This document shows positions 13,101-22,100 of a DNA stretch of 64,000 nt, in pieces (position 1 is the first letter of the stretch; every line of letters begins with the position of its first letter). This DNA comes from Toxorhynchites rutilus septentrionalis. Its lineage: Eukaryota; Arthropoda; Insecta; Diptera; Culicidae. The stretch is from positions 99,231,333 through 99,295,332 of the forward strand of contig NC_073745.1 of assembly GCF_029784135.1 (NCBI RefSeq). Direction: 5' to 3'. The notes below the pieces were generated by a model. It ran no database searches and had not been told where the DNA came from. It was given only the letters and a program-made list of their open reading frames with translations. Position numbers and translations under genes: made by a program.

Positions 13101-16100
13101 GACGAGTCCAATACTGCCACATCAAGTTGAATTCGACAATATTTTCGTCTGTTAAAAGATTTGGGGAAAAGGAGTAATATTCTCGACCGTGTTATCTGCC
13201 CAAATTAGGTAAACATACTCGAACCGATAGCGTTTTATGATCACTAAAAGAGCAAGTGGTGAAGTGGTGTTCGGAGTGGTGACGGAGATGGTACGCGACG
13301 GAATTGTTGTAAAAATATCCTCTATCCGCTGCAGTATTCTGAAACCTCAGTGTTATAATTCGTCCGTCGAGGCTTTTATCCACGTGAGCTATTGCGTAGC
13401 ACGATTTGCTCAGATGGGTTTCGAGCTACACTCGGATATGAATGCTAATCCGCAGATAGTTTTAGTACCAGCAGTTTTTTTACGTAGAACTACGTCTTTC
13501 AGGAAGGCTGCCAAATCAGAAAACAGGTCAGAAACATGATTTGCATACCAATCGAATCAAAAATTCTCTAAGATTTAATTGATCTTCTATACATAACAAT
13601 TCGCTAATCTCTGATTCTACTCGCCGCTCGGATTTTCCCACAATGGGAGTTGCCACATTCTTGCATACAGTTCGCGTTAGCTTTTATGATACGGCTTCTT
13701 TTTTAGTTTTTTATTTTGGTATATCTTCAAAAAAATAAATATCTTCGTAGTGAATAAAATGTAAATAGAACCAAAATGAAGGCATGAACTGAGCCTGTAA
13801 AAATGAACGAATTAATAAAAAAAATGAATGAAACGACATTCGGCAACCCTCCTCCGCATGCACGCAGTAATAAATTATGTCACTACTACACACAAACATA
13901 TGCAAAAGAGAAGCGGAGAAGTACAAATAACGTCGGCGTGAAGTGTTTTAATTTGCACGTCGGTAACACGCCAAAAGCTCGCCCTAACTGTCAAGTTTTG
14001 ATTGGCCAGATTTACGGTTTTCCAACACAGCCTTCAAAATCAAAGTGCCTGGGGGAATCCGCTTCGTCAAAACATGCAAGCCGGGGGTATTTTTCCTACT
14101 GAGCTGTGTTTCCCTAACACGGACTTCAAAATTAATGTGGCTGGGAGAATCCGCTTTGCAAATACATGCGAGTCGGGGGTATTTTTTGGTGTTGAGTACT
14201 TTTGTACTCGCTTGTCGTTGTGCAGACCGGAATATGTTTCTCTAATACATACTTTTAAACTGAGAAGCCTGGTAAAACGCCATTTCAGATACTAGAGGTG
14301 AATGAACTTTCGCGGTTCGAGAACTACGTAAACAGATGTGCAATAATTTCAGAGGGAAATGTAAAATACAATGATCGTTTATTTTATTTTTTTGACGTAG
14401 GACTACGTCTAACCGGAAGTTATAGGGGGTGAAATGGAAATCTAGGCACTGAACAAGTAGGAAAAAATGCAAGATTTGGAACGCTTATAACTCGAGCATT
14501 TCTCAATAGATCGCAAAGGTTTTTGTATCAATTGATAGGAAATATGTCTACGCATCTATCATAACGAATAACATTCAATTTTTCTTGAGATAAATAATTG
14601 AATAATTATGAAATATCAAGCATTGTCAAAATGCACTATGTGCCCATTTTTGATTGGTCCATTTTGTGCTCCTCAATTCGTTCCGACCAAAACGGGCAAC
14701 CAGAGCAGCAGCGAAATAGAATGAAGCACGATTGGAAAGGAAAAAGAAAAAAATTAACGAAACATTGGTCGCAGTCTCACACATGCGTAATTCTCGAGCC
14801 AGCCAGTCAGCTTAAAATCCCCGCTCCGCTGCCGTAACTATCATTCTCATTCATGGTAAAGGAGGAAAAGTGAAGGGAAAGGCAAAATCCCGCTCGAACC
14901 GTGTTGATCTGGAGTTCCCCGCAAGGGTAGCTAGGCCGAGCGCGTTAGTATCAGTGCACCAGTCCACCTAGCCGGCGTTATATAGTTTCGGCCGCCGAAG
15001 TGATCGAGTTGGCTGGTAAAGCAGCTCGCGACGATAAGAAAAACCGCATTCAGAACAGAACACATCAAGACAACAACAGGCAGTTGCAGCGAGTGGCGAG
15101 TGGCAAACGCAATCGCAAAACGGCATCAGGTAGCAGAAGAAAAAAGTTTGTTCTTTATACAAACTGCTTTGGTGACAAATCCAGAACAAGGCGGCATCGA
15201 GGGCGTTCGAAATGGTTTTTTTCAAAACCAAGATTACTAAGTTTTCTAAATTGGAACCGTTCCATAAAACAAGGCGCTTTTCAGGGCCATTAAACCTTCA
15301 AAAAAAAATTTGGAAAATACAGTTCAATGCTTTCTAAAACAATATCCAAAATAATAATAAAACACAAATTGATTTTTTCATAATTTGTTTGCCAGGATAT
15401 GATGAGTATGTGAATTTGGCAGTTGTTCTGAGCTTATTGATTTTCACCAATTCTTAAATTGCTTCTAGATTGAAAGTACAGTAATTTACACTTATCTCGA
15501 CATTTAGCCAATTGGACGGACCTGTAATGCGACATATTTAGTTGGACATTTTTGTAAACATAGAGTTCGGGGTCCAAATTATGACCCCACATTGAAAGTC
15601 GACACTGTACCACTTGACAGTGGTAAATACGCAAATGTTCAATTACAGGTTAAAATTACCTCCAATCCGATACTGAGTGGTGGTAATGCGACGTGCCATT
15701 GAATGTAATTATCTGTAAAATATGACACAAGCTGGATGGGAAGAAATTTTCCAACTGTGAAAGCTGTGGCGAGTGGCAAACGCAATAGCTAAACAGGAAG
15801 GTTTAACCGAACAAGATGGGAATATCGAGTGATAACAAAAACACAACACTAAAGGTTCTTTTCAGAACCATCAACATATTCATAAAGAGTAAACAGTAAA
15901 CTAATCCATTTTTCAGGTAGATAGGTAGGTATTCACGTAGGAGAAGAAAATAAAACAATATATTTAAAATATATATTTAACAAAAGCTGTCCCCTTTGTA
16001 TAGTCCTACGTCACTCCGGTTATGTCCCCGACATTACCCACCCGTCTTTTCTCTCTATTATAGTGATGTTCAACACATTTCGGCTGGTTCGTCACTTTCA

Positions 16101-19100
16101 CTTCCATTTTTGGAAGAATGTTGGGAGTGAGAATTGAACTCGTGATCTCTGCGTGACAATGATCGTTTACATATTAGTAGTTCTAGGCATCTTATTTATT
16201 TGTAACGAAGAACATAATCTATTACAAAAAAAATTTCGATGCATTCTAAAATAATATTCGAAGTGGTAAACAAGTGGATTGCATAATATTAGGCTGTCAA
16301 AAAAGTCCTGCGGTATTTCCGCGAGGTGTCGTTGTAAGCGCGTAGTTCTAGTTGTATTCATTGTATCGAGTCATACTATAGCTTGTTGGAAAGGTATTTT
16401 TGCGCGCTATACAAACCCTTGACAGTGTTTTGTTTGGTTAAGTCGTTCGTGAGTTATAGTGTCCCAAATATGGAGCAAAATAAAGAGAAAATCCGACATA
16501 TTTTACAGTACTACTATGACAAAGGCAAAAATGCATCTCAAGCTGCCAATAAAATTTGTGCAGTTTATGGACCCGATACAGTTTCCATTTCCACCGCACA
16601 ACGATGGTTTCAACGTTTTCATTCTGGTGTAGAGGTCGTCGAAGATGCGCCACGCTCCGGAAGGCCTGTCGTCGAAAATTGAGACAAAATCGCTGAATTA
16701 GCCGAGAAAGACCGGCATAGTAGTAGCCGTAGCATCGGCCAAGAACTGGGGATAAGTCATCAAACCGTTATTAACCATTTGAAGAAGCTTGGATTCACAA
16801 AGAAGCTCGATGTATGGGTGCAACACACGTTGACGCAAAAAACATCTTTGACCGTATCGACGCATGTGAATCGTTGCTGAATCGCAACAAAATCGACCCG
16901 TTTCTGAAGCGGATGGTGACTGGCGATGAAGAGTGGGTCACTTACGACAACGTGAAGCGCAAACGGTCGTGGTCGAAGCCCGCTGAAGCGGCTCAGACGG
17001 TGGCCAAGCCCTCATTAACGGCCAGGAAGGTTCTGCTGTGTGTTTGGTAGGATTGTCAAGGAATAATCTATTATGAGCTGCTTCCCTATGGCCAAACGCT
17101 CAATTCGGACCTGTACTGCCAACAACTGGACCGCTTGAAGGTAGCACTCATGAAGAAGAGGCCATCTTTGATAAACAGAGGCCGCATTGTCTTCCATCAG
17201 GGCAACGCCAGGCCACACACTTCTTTGGTGACGCGCTAGAAGCTCCGAGATCTCGGATGGGAGGTTCTTTTGCCGTATAGTCCGGACCTTGCACCAAGTG
17301 ACTACCACCTGTTTTTGTCCATGGCGAACGAGCTAGGTAGTCAGAAGTTAGCTACAAAAGAGGCCTGTGAAAATTGGCTATCCGAGTTTTTTGCCAATAA
17401 GGAAGCGAGCTTCTATAACAGGGGTATTATGAAGTTGGCATCTCGTTGGGAACAAGTCATCGAACAAAACGGCGCATATTTGACTTAAAACAGATGATTG
17501 TAACTAATTTTATGAACAAATGAAAATAAAAAAAAAATACCGCAGGAGTTTTTTGACAGCCTAATATAATTGCGTAGTTCTACGTCGAAAATATGCGGTT
17601 GTGCCCTAGATTAGGATTATAAAATCCAATGCAATCCAATGTATCAATGCGCCCCTCGTTCGAGCTAACTTATAATCAATCACAAGATGATTATTTGGCA
17701 CGTATTCAGACCTTTTATGGATTATAACACTTACAAATATTGTAAACATAATGCTTGCACACCATTTGTATCAGATTTACATAGCTTTCTTTCTGATCAT
17801 GAGTTGTTCGGTTCACTAATGTTGTTTTGTCCACATGATTTCTATGGCAACCGCTTGGCGCGCTGCAGTTTGTTTATTGTGTCTTTCGCGCATAGCAGAA
17901 ATAAAGTTTCTCGGGGTTGAGTGTGTTGAGGTGAATACTTTTAAAATGCCCAAGACAATATTCTGAAGAAAGCCTAAATTATGAATGGATCAATATGATG
18001 ACAGTAAACTCAAGCAATAAGAAATGCAACATCTACTTGAAAATTCGATTTTTTCATTCAAAAATAGTGATTTCTAAAACCGGACAAACCATGATCATAA
18101 TTTCTCTTTGAGGAAAATCGTTGAAAAACATAGAATTTGAATTTCAACGCTTTTCAACAAACCCAAACTCGTCTTGATTACATGTGATTTTCATGAAGAA
18201 AAATTGATTTGAATTTACTAGTTGTGTGAAAACATCCTAAACCAGCGAAAGAGGAACATGGGTAAAATTTCGTAGCCACCATTCGAGATCGTAGTTCCAC
18301 AATCCAGCTCGTCACCTTTTCTATAGATGGGACAGATTAGAGATGGGCGAGCGCTCACGAGCCGCTCATTTGAGCCGGTTCGTCAGAACGAGCGTACGAT
18401 CCACGGTTCTTTGCAAATGACTCACGGTTCAAAAAAGATCCGCGGCTCAAAAAAGTCGCTCTTCAAAAGAGTCTCGGCTCGTTTCAATGAGCGAGCGGCT
18501 CTGAGACGCTTACTGAAATGAACCGTTTTGCCCACCTCTAGGACAGATAACCCTTTCTTTCCACTCTTTCGTTAGCTGTTTGATGTCCCAGATCGAGATT
18601 ATAAATCGGTGCACACATTGTACTCCCTGGTGCTTTCCCGGTACTCCCTGGAAGATTTCCGCTTTGAGGCCACCTTCAACAGCTGCTTTGTGGTTCTTTA
18701 GCTGATTGATGATCTCTTTAATTTCCCCCAATTGTCGAGGGTAGTACGTCGTCGTTGTTTACTGCATCGGTCCTCTTCAATGTTGTCTTGGTCTCCTGTT
18801 TGTACGCCTTTGAGGTGTTCATCGTTGTGTTGCCGCCATCTTTCGACAACCTCGCGTTCGTTCGTCAGAATGCCTTTTTATTTGCTCGTGCACATTTCGA
18901 CCGGCTGCACGAAGCCTTTTTGTGAGGCGTCGAAGCGTCGATTTTTTTCTCGAAAGAGAAGTGTTTACTGCCTTCACTTCAGAGGACATCGTTGCATGTT
19001 TCGTCGAGTCACTCGTTGCAGCATGATTTTCCATGATGCATCCTTCTCACAAAGAAGCGTCCAGTGCTCCTCGTTAAACCTTCCATTTCTTTTGTCAAGG

Positions 19101-22100
19101 TTATTCATTCCCGATGACGGTCTCTGCTGTGGTGCTAATTGTTGCTTTCAGGGTGTTCCAGCATCCATCGAGGGGAGCAGCATCCAGTTCGTATACTCCC
19201 GGTGACGCAATACGCTGAGCGTTTCTGTTCTTTCCCTGCGGTTGTCGTGGGCAGTACTGTGGTGAGCGCTGATGTCTTATGTTATTGACGACTGACAATT
19301 TAGAACCCAATTTGACCATCACCAGCTAGTGCCCTGAATTGATACGTAAGTACCCATACGAAATTTTGCTCGATTTGATGGTGATACTGATCTCTAACTA
19401 TTGAGCTTCTAAATCAGTTTCGCGTCGAAACTTTAGGGATAATAGAGTGTCAGTCCCCATTGATTCTATCATCTGATAAATGCTTTCAACAAATGTAGAA
19501 TAATTCTCACGCTTTGACTCATTTTACTCGAGACGAAAAAAATCATGTAAGACCGAACGATCAAAATATTGGTCTAAAACAATTATCTTCAAATTATGAC
19601 TCACCGTTGGGGCTCAGATGGAGAACCCCACCAATCCATGGTGATTGGTGACTGACCAGATTCCGATGGTTTTACGTGTGGTCCATCTCCTCCTCGTTCG
19701 GATTGTTGCTGCTTTTGCTGTTGAGCCTGCTTTCCTTTCCCCTTTTTATCCTGCTTACCCTGTTGCGCCCCCTGCGCTTGTTGTTGCTGGGGCTGCTGAA
19801 CGGCAGCGGTGCTCGGTTCTCCAAGATCGAGGGGCTGATACTTCTGTTTTTCTGAGTGGAAGAAAAATAACCAATTACATGAGCGATATATTCGTTTTAG
19901 CAAAATAATAATCAAATGTGTATGCTTTGTTTCTTGTTAGATGTGTAAGTCAAGGAATTCGTCTTAGTTGAGAAAAAATTTGCCCAGACAAGAGGGTACA
20001 TTACCTATAGAATATGTAAAACAAAAATCGCGGGTTGTATCCGAGACACGACCGCTTAGGACGTAGGACTACGCAATCTTTTTTTTGAAATTTGTTGGTT
20101 ATCATTTCGGATATCATTTGCTAATACGTCGAAAGTTCATAAATAACTCTTTAGTAAAAAGTTCCGGGGACCCTGAAAAGGTTTAAGGGCTTGCGTGGCT
20201 TTGTAGAATCATTTCGAGAAGCAACGATTCATTCTTGTCTTTGCAAGAACAATATACTAATTGGTCATATGTCGTAATTTGTTTCTTTAGGCATCTTCCG
20301 TGCATCGCCATTCAACGATCATCAAACACGCGTCTAACAGATGCACACAGTTGCAACGATAAACTTCAAGTGAAATATTCGCTAGCGTTCACAGCTCGAG
20401 GGGAAACATAAAACACACAACGAGCAGAATAAAGCTTGCTTCAGAATAAGCGATTTTTTCACTTGAGAAATTCGTCCTTGCGAAATGTTTCCGCTAAAGT
20501 CATTCACATTGAATTACGAAATCATGCGAATCTGTCAAACTATCGTCCTTACCAAGGGAAGTGAAGTGGAAGGTAAAACGTAATGTCAGAATTGCCGTTC
20601 GGACGTATCCCGTAAGTTTGAACTTAATTACATAGATGGTATCCAAACAACACTAAACATTGACTACAGTTTTGCCGGCACGGTTGATTGTCGTTATGAA
20701 CCAGCACAAAAAACAAATCTGCAAATTATGCGCCAGTGGTGGTACCACGATCAAAGCACTCCCTGAATCACATTAGCCGAGCCAGCTGGCGGAAGCATAT
20801 GCATAAAGGTTACTAGGTTACTATTTTCAACGACAACTGTTTATTTATTATACTGCTTCAAATACCTTCGACGAAATCAAATGTAACCATACCAACGTAA
20901 GAAATAATATAAACAAATCCAAACTTTTCGTCTTGCCATTCGTCAAACGTCTTTTCTAAATAGTGTAAATTACGAGCCACCTGTTATCTCCACCATCTTG
21001 GTCCTTACAACGAAAACAAGTTGTACGAGATTGGTGAATCAAATTCATATTACTCATAAATGTGAGTTCAAGTATATCTTGAACTTCATACAATTTAATG
21101 TTAGAAAATTCAGTAAAGTATAAATAGAAATTCGCAAAACTATTTACTATTCTGCCGCAAGCTTGAATATTGCTTAGATCGTTCCATCAATGTGAAGTTG
21201 AGTAAAATTCTTGTTGCACCCATCTTTGACTTGTTCCAACTTTCTGATGTGGGCAGAGGCAACTGTCAGTGGTACCGTGAATTCGTAATTTTTCGCAGCA
21301 AAAGCTTGGGAAGTTCTATCTTTTTTCGCTCTTTCGCAAGTGATCCCGCGCTTCGTTCTGATTGGTTGGCGAAAAAGGTTCGCAAACATTCGCATGAATT
21401 TGTCTTCATTGTGAAGGATTGAAAAACAAGCTTGAGCGACCTTTGTTGTTTAGGGCACAGAATGATTCTGAGAATTTTCATCAGAGGAGATGCAATACTT
21501 ATACGCTGGCGACAGCTTACTTACTTCGCAAATATTCTCCTTTTGCTATCTCCCTTCGTTGTTTCTATTTTTCTTCTTCTTTTCCTTCATTTACGGAGAT
21601 TTTAAATCCAACGATTCGTTCGTCTCCGACTGTTTCTATTTTAGCGGCTACATAAGTTGCATTTTAAACCGTATACAGACTATGGGATTGTTATGTATAG
21701 AACATCAAATAAATCTTAGAAAATTTCCGATTCGATTGGTATGCAAATCGTTAAAATCCGCTCGCAGCAAACATAGTTATTAACGTTAACTTTATTTCAT
21801 GAAAACGTGACCTGTTTTCTGAGTTGTTACCCTTAATGTAAGACGTAGTCCTACGTCAACAAATCAGGTAGAAGCCAGAATCGATTTCTACTATTGGAGC
21901 AGATAAATTTGGCATCGTTGGCAGCGAAAGTTGAAGGCGATTGATAATCAATTCTCACATCCAGAGTTTCGATGTTTTACATTCCGTTGAAAATATGTAG
22001 TTATTTTTATAAAATGCAAAATGAAAAATAACCAACATTATTTGACCTATGAAGATAACATGAGAAAATTTACAAAAATGTTCGTCCTCAATATTTATTT

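Larger units (their letters stand above)
14382..16155 (-). mobile_element. Composite retroposon (element D) with tRNA-like head and captured histone DNA
   Basis: Read on the minus strand, the element starts at 16155 with a tRNA-like piece (GCAGAGATCACG, then the B-box-like GAGTTCAATTCTC). It then shows a hairpin ending in GACATAACC followed by GTGACGTAGGACTATA, a long body, and ends GACGTAGTCCTACGTC plus an A-rich tail (T-rich at 14382-14393). A perfect 14-bp duplication flanks it, which is typical of LINE-mobilised retroposition. The body carries, in the opposite (plus) direction, an H2A pseudogene and two histone 3' stem-loops. The terminal hairpin and palindrome link it to elements A, B, C and F. 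Confidence 0.65.
13482..17605 (-). mobile_element. Hairpin-family element E (host of nested insertions)
   Basis: The low end has the family 3' terminus ACGTAGAACTACGTC (13482-13496, here inverted). The high end has the family 5' signature GCGTAGTTCTACGTCG followed by a decayed hairpin (17570-17605). The body shares ~95-bp unit repeats (about 13990-14260) and the ATCGTTT..GTAACGAAGAAC segment with element C at 25 kb. A retroposon (14382-16155) and a mariner (16289-17564) are inserted in it. A decayed 5' hairpin makes the right limit approximate. Confidence 0.5.
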
